Shown in pieces: positions 10,122 through 18,964 of a stretch of DNA of 64,000 nucleotides. The notes under the pieces are model-generated. The model ran no database searches. It had not been told where the DNA came from and was given only the letters and a program-made list of their open reading frames with translations. The DNA is from Pseudodesulfovibrio alkaliphilus (GTDB lineage Bacteria; Desulfobacterota; Desulfovibrionia; Desulfovibrionales; Desulfovibrionaceae), in assembly GCF_009729555.1 (NCBI RefSeq), contig NZ_WODC01000005.1:225720-289719 (forward strand), in the 5' to 3' direction. The stretch's first letter is position 1. Each line of letters opens with the position of its first letter. The translations under genes and the position numbers were made by a program.

Positions 10122-10198
10122 TGGATTGATACTCCCCTTCAAAAATGTAGATTTTCGGCTGACACATTTAGCAATAACGGCGCAACTTGTCACCAATA

Positions 10199-10226
10199 AT
10201 TATCAGGCAAAACTAAAAAAGAACAA
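10199..10226 (-). promoter_or_regulatory. Candidate promoter of the glutamate-synthase-like gene
   Basis: On the minus strand the sequence reads TTGTTC, 16 bases, GATAAT. The -10 matches the sigma-70 consensus at 5 of 6 bases. It lies in an AT-rich stretch about 80 bases upstream of the chosen start. Confidence 0.4.
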
Positions 10227-10352
10227 AGTTGTAGGAAGTGTGGGTTTTTGGCCGAGACAAGCCGATGATTTTGCACTTTTGTGAAAACGCGGTGCCTGCG
10301 GGGGCGTTGCGCCGGATTGCGGCGCCGCGCACAAGCCCTTTGCCGGGGCGCT

Positions 10353-10380
10353 TTGACAAGGCGGCCGATCTTCGCATACT
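10353..10380 (+). promoter_or_regulatory. Candidate sigma-70 promoter for hslU
   Basis: TTGACA, a 16-base spacer and CATACT. It would give a leader of about 230 bases before the hslU start. Confidence 0.35.
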
Positions 10381-10617
10381 CACCGACAGGGAGGATGTCC
10401 CGGCTGCGGGCCGGAGCGCCGCCCTGATCGTGTTTTCTGTGATCGTAATCTGAGTCTGGATATAGGCAGCAATGGTCTTTTGTGCGGCAGGGCGAATCCT
10501 GGCGTGCTGTGACCGTCAATCTCGGAAGCCGTGCCGCCTTCGGGCGGCAGGGCGGAAAACAAGCCGTTGAGGGCCGGTGTCCCCTGGGGCATCCGGCAGC
10601 CGGAGGAACAACGTATC

Positions 10618-11994
10618 ATGAGCAATCTGACTCCCCGGGAGATCGTTTCGGAGCTGGACAGGTATATCATCGGTCAGGACGCGGCCAAGCGGATGGTGGC
10701 CATTGCCATGCGCAACCGCTGGCGCCGCCAGCAGCTCGACCCCGAGCTGCGCGACGAGATCGCGCCCAAGAACATCATCCTCATGGGGCCTACGGGCGTG
10801 GGCAAGACCGAGATCGCCCGGAGGCTGGCCAAGCTGGCCAACTGCCCTTTCTTCAAGGTCGAGGCCACCAAGTTCACCGAGGTGGGCTATGTGGGCCGCG
10901 ACGTGGAGTCCATGATCCGCGATCTGATGGAGATCGGCGTGAGCATGGTCCGCGCCGAGGAGACCCAGAAGGTGCGGATCAAGGCCGAAAAGAACGCCGA
11001 GGAGCGGCTGCTCGATCTCCTGCTGCCCAGGGCCAAGCCCGCCAGCAGCCCGGCAGGCTTTTTCGCAGGCACCCAGGGGGGCGGGGTGGAGCAGAAGCGG
11101 GGGGCGGAAGAGGATGCCACCCGCGAGAAGTTTCGCCAAATGTTCCGGGCGGGTCAGCTGGACGAGCGCGAGGTGGAGCTTGAGGTCAAGGTCCAGTCCG
11201 GAGCCCAGGTGGAGATCATGGCCATTCCGGGCATGGAGGAGATGGGCGCGAACCTGCAGAACGCCTTTGCCAACATGTTTCCGGGCAAGCGCAAGCAGCG
11301 CAAGATGAAGATTCGCGACGCCTATCAGGTGCTGGTGGACGAGGAGGCCGAGAAGCTGATCGATCCCGAGGCGGTCAACGAACTGGCTCGGGAACGGGTG
11401 GAGCAGCAGGGCATATTGTTTCTGGACGAGCTGGACAAGATCGCCTCGCGCCACGATCAGGCGGGCGGGGCCGACGTGTCCCGCGAGGGCGTACAGCGCG
11501 ACCTGCTTCCCGTGGTCGAGGGCAGCGTGGTCAACACCAAGTACGGCATGGTCAAGACCGACCACATCCTGTTCATCGCGGCCGGGGCCTTCCACTTTGC
11601 CAAGCCCTCGGACCTGATTCCCGAGCTGCAGGGGCGGTTTCCCCTGCGCGAGGAGCTTGATTCGCTCCACAGGGAGGAATTTTATCGCATTCTGACCGAG
11701 CCGCGCAACGCCCTGACCGTGCAGTACAAGGCCCTGCTCGGCACCGAGGGCGTGACCGTGGACTTCACCAGGGAGGCGCTGGAGGAGATCGCGGCCACGG
11801 CCGAGAAGATTAACGAGGAGACCGAGAACATCGGTGCCCGCAGGCTCTATACCATCATGGAAAAGATCCTGGCCAGTCTCTCTTACGAGGCCCCGGACAA
11901 GTCGGGCCAGACCGTGGTCATCGACCGCGCCTATGTCCGCGACGAACTGGCCGGCATTGTCGAGGACCGCGACCTGTCGAGATATATCCTTTAG
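10618..11994 (+). CDS. hslU: ATP-dependent protease ATPase subunit HslU
   Basis: A 458-residue AAA+ unfoldase of the HslUV (ClpYQ) protease, close to the usual length. The N-terminal [15 protein letters not shown] block is the HslU/ClpX-type start. Walker A GPTGVGKT is at residues 57-64 and Walker B is in [12 protein letters not shown]. The inserted I domain lies between them and contains a Gly/Ala-rich variable stretch. The protein ends in the HslU-type C-terminal tail RDLSRYIL, which docks into HslV. ATG 10618 follows GGAGG; the 29 codons upstream are non-coding. The peptidase gene hslV is not in the window, so it must be encoded elsewhere. The next gene starts within about 12-20 bases. Confidence 0.97.
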   Translation: MSNLTPREIVSELDRYIIGQDAAKRMVAIAMRNRWRRQQLDPELRDEIAPKNIILMGPTGVGKTEIARRLAKLANCPFFKVEATKFTEVGYVGRDVESMIRDLMEIGVSMVRAEETQKVRIKAEKNAEERLLDLLLPRAKPASSPAGFFAGTQGGGVEQKRGAEEDATREKFRQMFRAGQLDEREVELEVKVQSGAQVEIMAIPGMEEMGANLQNAFANMFPGKRKQRKMKIRDAYQVLVDEEAEKLIDPEAVNELARERVEQQGILFLDELDKIASRHDQAGGADVSREGVQRDLLPVVEGSVVNTKYGMVKTDHILFIAAGAFHFAKPSDLIPELQGRFPLREELDSLHREEFYRILTEPRNALTVQYKALLGTEGVTVDFTREALEEIAATAEKINEETENIGARRLYTIMEKILASLSYEAPDKSGQTVVIDRAYVRDELAGIVEDRDLSRYIL

Positions 11995-12005
11995 CCGCTT
12001 GCGCG

Positions 12006-12815
12006 ATGTGGGCCATGAAGCGAAAGATAGCCCTGATGGGGGTTCCCCTGGACGAGAACTCGTCCTACCTGCGCGGCGCGGCCGCCGGGGCGGCCGCGGC
12101 CATCGAGGCGGTCTGGTGTGAGTCGGCCAACTTGTGGACCGAGACCGGCTTTGATCTCGGCCCGGTGCTGGAGCGGGCCGGGAATGTGGACTTCGCGGGG
12201 ACGGATTCGCCAGCAGAGCGCATGGGGCGCATCGCGGAGGCGGCGCGGGATCTGGGCGGTTCCGGGCGGCTGCCCCTCTTCGCGGGCGGGGACCATTCCG
12301 TCACCTTTCCCCTGGTGCGCGGCCTGCGCGAGGCCGTGGGCGAGTTCGACATCCTGCACTTCGACGCCCATCCCGACTGCTACGAATCCTTTGAGGGAAA
12401 CGCTTTTTCCCACGCCTCGCCCTTTGCGCGGATCATGGAGCAGGGGCTGTGCGCCCGGCTGGTGTCCGTGGGCATCCGCACGGCCACCGGGCACCAGCGG
12501 GAACAGCGCGAACGGTACGGTATTCAGTGGCTGGAGATGCGCCACCGGGCCGACTGGCCCGTCCTCTCGTTCTCGCGGCCGGTCTATGTCAGCTTTGACC
12601 TGGATGCGCTGGACCCGGCCCATGCGGCGGGCGTGTCCCATCACGAGCCGGGCGGGCTGACCACCCGCGAGGCCCTGGCCATCATCCAGGCCATTGACGC
12701 GCCCCTGGTGGGCGCGGATGTGGTGGAACTCAACCCCTCCCGCGACCGCGACGGGGTCACGGCCATGACCGCGGCCAAGATCATCCGCGAACTGGCCGGG
12801 ATGATGCTGCGATGA
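12006..12815 (+). CDS. Ureohydrolase (arginase/agmatinase/formiminoglutamase family)
   Basis: A manganese-dependent ureohydrolase of about 267 residues. The metal-binding motifs are GGDHSV, FDAHPD and SFDLDALDP, all intact, and the GADVVELNP segment near the C-terminus is typical. Start choice is uncertain between ATG 12006 and ATG 12015; neither has a strong ribosome-binding site. It lies 11-20 bases after hslU and is probably co-transcribed with it. A second family member lies in the spermidine operon at 41559-42416 and is the better candidate for agmatinase. The substrate of this one (arginine, agmatine, formiminoglutamate or another guanidino compound) cannot be told. Confidence 0.85.
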   Translation: MWAMKRKIALMGVPLDENSSYLRGAAAGAAAAIEAVWCESANLWTETGFDLGPVLERAGNVDFAGTDSPAERMGRIAEAARDLGGSGRLPLFAGGDHSVTFPLVRGLREAVGEFDILHFDAHPDCYESFEGNAFSHASPFARIMEQGLCARLVSVGIRTATGHQREQRERYGIQWLEMRHRADWPVLSFSRPVYVSFDLDALDPAHAAGVSHHEPGGLTTREALAIIQAIDAPLVGADVVELNPSRDRDGVTAMTAAKIIRELAGMMLR

Positions 12816-12858
12816 CCTGACCGATGCCGTCAGTGCTATTGCCGTGGCTTACAGGAAA

Positions 12859-12888
12859 GAAGGGCGACCAGTGATCTGGCCGCCCTTC
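12859..12888. terminator. Bidirectional terminator between converging genes
   Basis: The arms AAGGGCG-A-CCAG and CTGG-C-CGCCCTT pair around a TGAT loop with one mismatch. On the minus strand the stem is followed by TTCTTTCC. It lies between the ureohydrolase gene (plus) and the autotransporter gene (minus). Confidence 0.7.
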
Positions 12889-12911
12889 CGTTTCGTCGTA
12901 TTACAAGTGTG

Positions 12912-14975
12912 CTAGATGTCCCAGCCCAGACCGATGGTCAGGGCGAGGTCCGGCTCGGCGTTGTGCTGGCTGTCTATGCCGAAAGAAAGCCGGGAAAAGG
13001 TCTCGAAGCCTTCGTAGGGCCGCCACTTGGCGCCGACTCCGGCATCGCCCCAGTTCCGATCCACAGGGCCACCATCGTAATTGAAGGCGTAGAGGCCGGT
13101 CAACTGTCCGCCCATGGAGGCTCCCTTGTTCTCGAATCGATGGGACCATGCGGCCCAGCTCCAGAGGTTCAGGGATTCACTGTAGGAGTATTGCGCCTGA
13201 AGGCCGAGGCGGGCGCGGTTGCTGGTGTCTGTTCTGGAATCGAACCGGGCCGGGAAGGGGCCGCCGGATTCGGTGTAGCCGTCGATTTTCACCCGCTGCC
13301 AGTTGTACTGGGCAAAAGGCTGGAGCGCGACCCGGCTGGCAACGGGAAAGGCCCACCCAATGCGGCCATAGATGCCGAAAGCCTGGGCCTGGGTGCTGCC
13401 GCTCGACTGCGCGGAGCCGCCTGCGTTCTGGTAGCCCCGCTTCAGGTCCATGTTGACGTAATGCCAGGTGCCGCCGCCCTCAAGCCGCAGACCATACGCC
13501 TCGGGCGCATAGGCCACGAAGACGCCGGGGCCGATCAGGCTCGTTTTCTGGTTGCCGCCATGCGAAGTGTCCAGGGACCGCTTGCCGGAAAAAGCACCGC
13601 CGCCGACGCTCAGGCCGTTGGCAAGGTAGCGGGTCAGGCCAACGCCCCCTTCGCCGCCGAAATCGTCGCCAGACAAGGAGCTGTCGCTGATGACTGTGCC
13701 GACAACCCAGAGCTGGGTCCTGCCGTTCATCTCGTCGCCGCTTGACAGCCCCTCGCTAGTGTTGAGCTGGGCGCTGTGGGAGGCGTCCATCATGGAGGAG
13801 GTGATGGTCTGGCTCATGGAGGAGACAGTGGAACTCACCTGCCCCATGGAGGCCAGGGAGTTGTTGAGGGTCGCTGTGGTGATAACGCCAGTGTTGCGGG
13901 CGATGAAGGCTTCGGTTCCGTTGGGACTTGTGCCGATGCCGACTATGGTTGTGCCGTCGCCGGAAACGCCCGTAGCTTCAGTTAGCGTCCAGCCGGTCAA
14001 GTCCACTCCGTTCGCGGTCAGAATGTCCTTGAGAGACTGCATGCCCGTGCTTTCGGTCCAGCGAAAGGCCTCTTGTCCAACGTCTGTGGTGCCATATCCT
14101 ACGATCACAGAGCCGTCTGAGCTTATGTCATAGCCCCAAGAGTCAACTGCTCCGCCAGGGAGGTCGCCCAATCCAACCATGCCGCCAGCCTGTGTCCACC
14201 GGAAAGCCTCCCACCCGGAAGCCGATTCGCTTGTCCCCACAATGACCGATCCGTCGTCGTTGGTTCTCCAGGCGTACGACTCGTTCCCTCCGGCCAGGAA
14301 CCCCAGAGCAACCATTCCGCTGGCCTGTGTCCAGCGGAAAGCCTCTCTGCCCGTATCGGTGGTGCCGTACCCAACGACAACAGAGCCGTCTCCACTCACT
14401 CCCCTGGCAGCGGATTCAATTATCCCTCCGGGAAGATCTCCCAATGAGACCATTCCATCTTCCTGTGTCCAGCGGAAGGCTTCCCTACCGCCTGCGATGG
14501 ACCCGTACCCCACCACGACCGATCCGTCCGCGTTCACGTCGTGGGCCTGGGAATTAAAACTGCCGCCTTCAAGGTCTCCCAGCCCGACCATGCCGCCAGC
14601 TTGTGTCCATCGGAATGCCTCCTGCCCTGAGGCTGAGGAGCCACTTCCGACGACCACGGAACCGTCCGAGTTAACGGCATCGGCGCCAGAATTAAGACCC
14701 CCGCCAGGAAGGTCCCCCAAAGAAATCATCCCGCCGGCCTGTGTCCAGCGGAAAGCATTAAGGGGCCCATCCACCGAGCTGGTCCCTATGACGACAGATC
14801 CGTCAGAACTCACTCCCCAGGCTTGGGACGAAAAAGACCCGCCAGGAAGGTCTCCAAGTCCCTCAAAGTCCGAAGAGGAGGCGGTGGTGCCACAACAAAA
14901 TATGAACAGGATTACCGATAGAATACAGGTTGCAGCTAATTTTCCTGCGCGAGGAGAGGAGGCGGGAACAGCCAT
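12912..14975 (-). CDS. Autotransporter with HAF-type extracellular repeats
   Basis: A 687-residue surface protein. Residues 1-33 are a Sec signal peptide with a hydrophobic core (LAATCILSVILFIFCC). The passenger has about six to seven repeats of about 46 residues built on the pattern LGDLPGG...GSVVVG...EAFRWTQ, the HAF repeat. A linker follows, then a beta-barrel of about 270 residues of the autotransporter type, ending in LTIGLGWDI. The barrel starts around GDEMNGRTQLWVVGTV. ATG 14975 has AAGGA upstream and starts directly before the signal; a 23-codon upstream extension is not credible. This looks like a type V secreted, self-displayed protein. The function of HAF repeats is unknown to me. 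Confidence 0.85.
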   Translation of the reverse strand: MAVPASSPRAGKLAATCILSVILFIFCCGTTASSSDFEGLGDLPGGSFSSQAWGVSSDGSVVIGTSSVDGPLNAFRWTQAGGMISLGDLPGGGLNSGADAVNSDGSVVVGSGSSASGQEAFRWTQAGGMVGLGDLEGGSFNSQAHDVNADGSVVVGYGSIAGGREAFRWTQEDGMVSLGDLPGGIIESAARGVSGDGSVVVGYGTTDTGREAFRWTQASGMVALGFLAGGNESYAWRTNDDGSVIVGTSESASGWEAFRWTQAGGMVGLGDLPGGAVDSWGYDISSDGSVIVGYGTTDVGQEAFRWTESTGMQSLKDILTANGVDLTGWTLTEATGVSGDGTTIVGIGTSPNGTEAFIARNTGVITTATLNNSLASMGQVSSTVSSMSQTITSSMMDASHSAQLNTSEGLSSGDEMNGRTQLWVVGTVISDSSLSGDDFGGEGGVGLTRYLANGLSVGGGAFSGKRSLDTSHGGNQKTSLIGPGVFVAYAPEAYGLRLEGGGTWHYVNMDLKRGYQNAGGSAQSSGSTQAQAFGIYGRIGWAFPVASRVALQPFAQYNWQRVKIDGYTESGGPFPARFDSRTDTSNRARLGLQAQYSYSESLNLWSWAAWSHRFENKGASMGGQLTGLYAFNYDGGPVDRNWGDAGVGAKWRPYEGFETFSRLSFGIDSQHNAEPDLALTIGLGWDI
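14040..14870 (-). repeat. Tandem 138-bp HAF repeats within the autotransporter gene
   Basis: About six copies of a 138-base unit encode the 46-residue repeat. The FRWTQAGGM and GDLPGG parts are strongly conserved between copies at DNA level, while the segment after GDLPGG varies. The array should be prone to copy-number change by recombination or slippage. Confidence 0.8.
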
Positions 14976-15002
14976 GCGAGCGTCCTTAAGGGTATGTGTA
15001 TA

Positions 15003-15031
15003 CTTATACCTGCGGTTGTGTACGAATTCAA
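15003..15031 (-). promoter_or_regulatory. Candidate promoter of the autotransporter gene
   Basis: On the minus strand TTGAAT, 17 bases, TATAAG, in a locally AT-rich stretch. Transcription would start about 20 bases before the ribosome-binding site region of the ATG at 14975. Confidence 0.4.
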
Positions 15032-15075
15032 CGGTGGATGTCAATCTATTTGTAAAACCCCTTCCAAATTGGTTT

Positions 15076-15891
15076 TTATTCGGTTGGATGGGAATGCTCC
15101 TGCCATACTTTTACCCAACCCGTATGTCCGTGGTCCGCACCATCGACAGTTTTAACGATGACAAGCGTCTCCGGCAGGAGCTGATCTACAAAGGATTGAA
15201 CAACCTCAGGCGGAACGATCGTATCCTTGCTTCCCACATAGTGAACCTGGGGAATATCCGATAGCCGTTCGGCGATAGAGGCCGGGTTCAGCGATCCATC
15301 CAGCGGGGTGAGGCCGTGCAATCGGGTCCATGCCGCATGGTCGAGATTGCCGCAGATGGTGACGAGCAGGTCCACGTCCGTCCGCCGTGCCGCAAGCAAC
15401 GCAGCCACGGCCCCGCCGCCGGAATAGCCGAAAAGGACGACGCGCTTTGCCCCGGCCAGCCCCTTGGCCTCATCCACGAGTTGGTTTTGTGCTTGAAGTA
15501 CGGTTTCGGAGAACCGCCCGGTGGTCCAATGGACCGGACTGCAGGCCTCGCCCGTCACATATTGGCAGGGGCGGCCAAGGTAGGACACTGCCGGGGCATT
15601 GTCCTCGTGCGCCAGCAACAGGCCAGTGGGCGTTCGCGGAGTGGGGTCCAGGGATGGCCGGTGTCGGCTGGCGTAGGCCACCCCGTCGCCCTCTATGTAG
15701 ATATGGATCGTGTCGGCCTGACCGCGCACCCAGCCCACGGCGGGAAGCGGAGCATTGACTATGACCTGCCTCCAAGCTGGGTCGGATTGGAGCGTTTTGA
15801 AAGTCTTGTTACCCGCGCAACCGAGCTGCCCGACGACGATCAGCAGGAAGGCGAACCCGATGAAATTGAGGTGCAGTGCGCTTTGCTTCAT
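15076..15891 (-). CDS. Alpha/beta-hydrolase lipoprotein
   Basis: A 271-residue predicted lipoprotein. The signal peptide ends in VGQLGC at about residue 25, a plausible lipobox. The mature part has the alpha/beta-hydrolase nucleophile elbow GYSGGG, a later acid in GSKDTIVPP and a histidine in ADHGHTGW, so a Ser-Asp-His triad is complete. An early IEGDG segment is also present. It is likely anchored to the cell envelope facing the periplasm. Substrate is unknown; esterase, lipase or thioesterase activity is possible. It sits directly upstream of the autotransporter gene on the same strand, with about 100 bases between them that hold a promoter, so the two may be transcribed separately. Confidence 0.75.
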   Translation of the reverse strand: MKQSALHLNFIGFAFLLIVVGQLGCAGNKTFKTLQSDPAWRQVIVNAPLPAVGWVRGQADTIHIYIEGDGVAYASRHRPSLDPTPRTPTGLLLAHEDNAPAVSYLGRPCQYVTGEACSPVHWTTGRFSETVLQAQNQLVDEAKGLAGAKRVVLFGYSGGGAVAALLAARRTDVDLLVTICGNLDHAAWTRLHGLTPLDGSLNPASIAERLSDIPQVHYVGSKDTIVPPEVVQSFVDQLLPETLVIVKTVDGADHGHTGWVKVWQEHSHPTE

Positions 15892-16005
15892 AGGGCTTCC
15901 GGTACCCTAGGTTGGGTGCACAAGGCAACGCTGCTGATGATTCAGTTTATGCTGTTGGCTGCCAGGGATGTGTCGCGAGAAAGGTATCGCCCAGGTTGCC
16001 CGGGT

Positions 16006-17904
16006 TCAGCGCCGTTCGGGCCGGGTGCCACCCTGGGGGGTGTCTGCGTCGTCGTCGCCCTCGGCCGTGCCCTTGACCGTGGCGATGGCCTCGGCATAGG
16101 CCTGGAACACGTCGTCGCGGTTGATCAGGCCGATGATCTCGTTGGTGTCGGTCTGGGAGACCACGGGGATCTGGCCGTAGTCGGTGTTCACGAAGCGCAG
16201 CAGGGCCTGATAGAGGTCGTAGTCCGGCCGGACATAGACCGGCCGCGACATGAGGTCGCGGACCACCACCAGGGCGTGCAGGCCGTCATCGAACATCCAG
16301 TTGCTCACGTTCTGGATGGAGACCATGCCCGCGTAGGTGCCGTCGGCCCGTTTGACCGGGAAATAGAGCTGGTTCGAGTTGGCGATGACGTCGGTCAGCT
16401 CCTTGAGGGTGGTGGACTCCTGGAGCACCACCACCTCGCCGGGGTTGTAGAAGTCCGTGACGTGCATCTGCTCGAGGATGTTGATGGTGGCGTCCTCGGC
16501 GTGGGCCGGGGAGCTGAACTTGTTGTCCACCTGGTGTTCGTAGAGGGAGACATTGCGGCACAGCACCAGGCACAGGGCCGACGCGAGCATCAGCGGCGCG
16601 AGCAGGCCGTAGCCCTGGGTCAGCTCCGTGACCATGATCAGCGGACCGATGGGGGCGCTGGCCACGCCCGCGAAAAAGGCGGCCATGCCCACCAGGATGT
16701 ACGCTCCGGGCTGGGTGACGATGTCCGGGAACCATGCGTGGCCGAGCTTGCCCACCAGACCGCCGGACATGCCGCCCACGAACAGGGCGGGCGCGAACAT
16801 GCCGCCGGACATGCCCGAGCCGATGGTGACCGAGGTGGCCACGGTCTTGCCCACGATGAGGTAGCACATGCCAAGGGCGGGCATCTGGCCGAGGATGGCC
16901 AGCTCGAGCCAGCCGTAGCCGCCCGAGAGTACGCCCCCGGTGATCATTCCTTCGCTGGCCGTGTAGGGGTAGAGGATGCCGATGAGCCCCATGGCCAGCC
17001 CGCCGATGCCCATGGACCAGATCAGCCCCAGCTTCTCGCGCAGAGGGAAGAAGACGTGGTATTTCATGAAGTAGAAGGTGCGTACATACATCCAGCCCGC
17101 TGCCGCGCAGACCAGGGCGAGCAGGGCGTAGAACAGAAGCTCGCGGGGGTCATGGAAAGTGAAGCGCGGGATGCCGAAGATGGGGTCTGTTCCGTAGAAG
17201 AAGGTGAAGATGGAGTAGGAGACCACGGAACTCATGACCGAGGGCAGGATGGCCTCGGCCTCGAAGTCTTCGCGGTAGATGACCTCCACGGCGGTGAGGG
17301 CACCGCCGAGGGGGGCGCGGAAGATGGCGCCCAGGCCGCCGGCCGCGCCTGCCAGGAGCAGGATGCGTCGCTCCTTGGCCGAGAGATTGAAGATCTTGGC
17401 CAGCCATGCGCCCGCGCCCGCGCCCATCTGGGTGATGGGCCCTTCGCGGCCCGCGCTGCCGCCAGAGGCGATGGTCAGCACCGAGCAGATGCCCCGGATG
17501 ATGGCCACTCTGGCCCGGATGATTCCGCCCTGGTTGTGGAAGGCGTTGATGGTGGCGTCGGTGCCGTCGGTGCCTCCTGCGATGGTCTCCGGGATGAAGC
17601 GGCTGACCAGCCAGCCCGTGAGCAGGGCCGTGCCGGTGGTGAAGACCGGAATGACCCAGGGCCGGTAGTCTCCCACCGGGCCGTGGAAGATGCCCTCTCC
17701 CGCGGGCTCGGGCGAGACGATGCCCGCCAGATAGTGCTGGAGGAAATAGGTGCCCGCCTCCACCAGCAGGAAAAACGCCGCGGCCACCAGCCCCGACAGG
17801 CAGCCCGCCAGCACCCCGATGACCAGCCAGCGGAACGAGGTGATGGTCCGGTAGGATTTGACGAAGGAGAGCCAGTAGTTGGCGATTCGTCGGAAGGGCG
17901 ACAT
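16006..17904 (-). CDS. ClC-family chloride channel or antiporter with CBS domains
   Basis: A 632-residue ClC protein. The anion-pathway motifs are visible: AGREGPITQMG holds the external gating glutamate, and GSGMSGGMFAPALFVGG corresponds to the conserved GxFxP helix N region. About ten to twelve hydrophobic segments precede a C-terminal cytoplasmic tail. The tail has two CBS modules (about residues 480-610), which in this family bind adenine nucleotides and regulate transport. Whether it is a channel or a Cl-/H+ exchanger cannot be settled by eye. The gene starts 5 bases after the ribF stop, so it is likely expressed from the bepA-like/ribF transcript. Confidence 0.92.
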   Translation of the reverse strand: MSPFRRIANYWLSFVKSYRTITSFRWLVIGVLAGCLSGLVAAAFFLLVEAGTYFLQHYLAGIVSPEPAGEGIFHGPVGDYRPWVIPVFTTGTALLTGWLVSRFIPETIAGGTDGTDATINAFHNQGGIIRARVAIIRGICSVLTIASGGSAGREGPITQMGAGAGAWLAKIFNLSAKERRILLLAGAAGGLGAIFRAPLGGALTAVEVIYREDFEAEAILPSVMSSVVSYSIFTFFYGTDPIFGIPRFTFHDPRELLFYALLALVCAAAGWMYVRTFYFMKYHVFFPLREKLGLIWSMGIGGLAMGLIGILYPYTASEGMITGGVLSGGYGWLELAILGQMPALGMCYLIVGKTVATSVTIGSGMSGGMFAPALFVGGMSGGLVGKLGHAWFPDIVTQPGAYILVGMAAFFAGVASAPIGPLIMVTELTQGYGLLAPLMLASALCLVLCRNVSLYEHQVDNKFSSPAHAEDATINILEQMHVTDFYNPGEVVVLQESTTLKELTDVIANSNQLYFPVKRADGTYAGMVSIQNVSNWMFDDGLHALVVVRDLMSRPVYVRPDYDLYQALLRFVNTDYGQIPVVSQTDTNEIIGLINRDDVFQAYAEAIATVKGTAEGDDDADTPQGGTRPERR

Positions 17905-17909
17905 GGCTA

Positions 17910-18899
17910 TCAGCGTTGGCCTGGGTTGGAGCCCGGCTCGAGAAAGGGTGTTGTCAGGCGGATCTCCGCCTCGGGTTGGGCCAGGATGCGTCGGCCCAGA
18001 TCGACATCCTTGGCAATGCGCGTCTTGAGTTCGTCGATGCCCGAGAACTTGTGCTCGTCGCGGATGCGCTGGACGAAATGGACGCGGATGTCCGCGCCGT
18101 AGAGGTCGCCGCGGAAATCGAGGATGTGGGCTTCCACCGAGAGGGCATGGTTGCCGAAGGTGGGGTTGATGCCGATGTTGGCGACCCCCATGCGTACCTC
18201 GCCAGCCATCTCGACCCAGATGGCGTAGACTCCGGGCATGGGGAACAGCTCGTCCACCAGCTTGAGGTTGGCCGTGGGAAAGCCGAGCAGCCTGCCGCCC
18301 CGGTTCATTCCATGCACCACCTGGCCCCTGACCTGATAGAACCGGCCCAGCAGCGGGCGGGCCTCCCAGACCCGGCCGGACTGGACCAGATCGCGGATAC
18401 GGGTTGAGCTGACCACCGCGCCGTCGATAGTGACAGGATCGAGCCGGTCCACGGTGAAGCCGTGGAGTGCGCCCAGTTCGGTCAGGGTTTCGAAGTTGCC
18501 CGAGCGGCCCTTGCCCATGTGGTAGTCGTAACCGATGATCAGCTCCTGCATGCCCAGGCCATCAAGCAGGTATTTCCCAATGAATTCCTCCGGGGTGAGC
18601 CGGGCCATTTCCAGGGAAAACTCAAGGAGCAGACAGAGCTGAGGCCCGTGCTGCGAGATGAGTTCGAGTTTCTGCTCGGTGAGGGTGATGAAGGGCGGGG
18701 GTGCCCCCTTGCCGAGCACCTTGAGGGGGTGGGGGTCGAAGGTGACAACCACGCTGACCAGCCCCTGGGCCTTGGCCCGCGAGCAGGCCAACTCAATGAG
18801 CCGCTGGTGTCCCTTGTGCACGCCATCGAAGTTGCCGATGGTCACGCAGGCTCCCGCGACCACGCCGCGTATCTCTTCTATGTCTCTTACGATGATCAT
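17910..18899 (-). CDS. ribF: Bifunctional riboflavin kinase / FAD synthetase
   Basis: A 329-residue enzyme that phosphorylates riboflavin to FMN and adenylates FMN to FAD. The N-terminal nucleotidyltransferase part shows TIGNFDGVHKGHQ and VTFDPHPL. The flexible-loop motif SSTRIRDLVQSG is intact. The C-terminal flavokinase part shows GRLLGFPTANL and the NIGINPTFG segment. The open frame begins at 18950, but MIIVRDIEEIRG at 18899 is the normal family start. Its ribosome-binding site is weak. It lies between a BepA-like protease gene and the ClC gene on the same strand, with short gaps. Confidence 0.96.
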   Translation of the reverse strand: MIIVRDIEEIRGVVAGACVTIGNFDGVHKGHQRLIELACSRAKAQGLVSVVVTFDPHPLKVLGKGAPPPFITLTEQKLELISQHGPQLCLLLEFSLEMARLTPEEFIGKYLLDGLGMQELIIGYDYHMGKGRSGNFETLTELGALHGFTVDRLDPVTIDGAVVSSTRIRDLVQSGRVWEARPLLGRFYQVRGQVVHGMNRGGRLLGFPTANLKLVDELFPMPGVYAIWVEMAGEVRMGVANIGINPTFGNHALSVEAHILDFRGDLYGADIRVHFVQRIRDEHKFSGIDELKTRIAKDVDLGRRILAQPEAEIRLTTPFLEPGSNPGQR

Positions 18900-18964
18900 T
18901 GGTCTGATGTTTTTGGATGAAGGAGGGGAACCTACGCCAATTACGCGCAAGGTTCAAGGCGCGA

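Larger units (their letters stand above)
10122..10617. other. Divergent intergenic region upstream of hslU
   Basis: About 500 bases between two divergently transcribed genes. It holds one candidate promoter in each direction. No hslV-like gene is found, although hslV commonly sits directly before hslU in other bacteria. No other structure was recognised. Confidence 0.5.

Noticed and set aside
15316..18102. Open frame of 928 codons on the plus strand across the lipoprotein, ClC and ribF genes
   Set aside because: It spans three convincing minus-strand genes and shows only low-complexity His/Gly/Glu-rich sequence.
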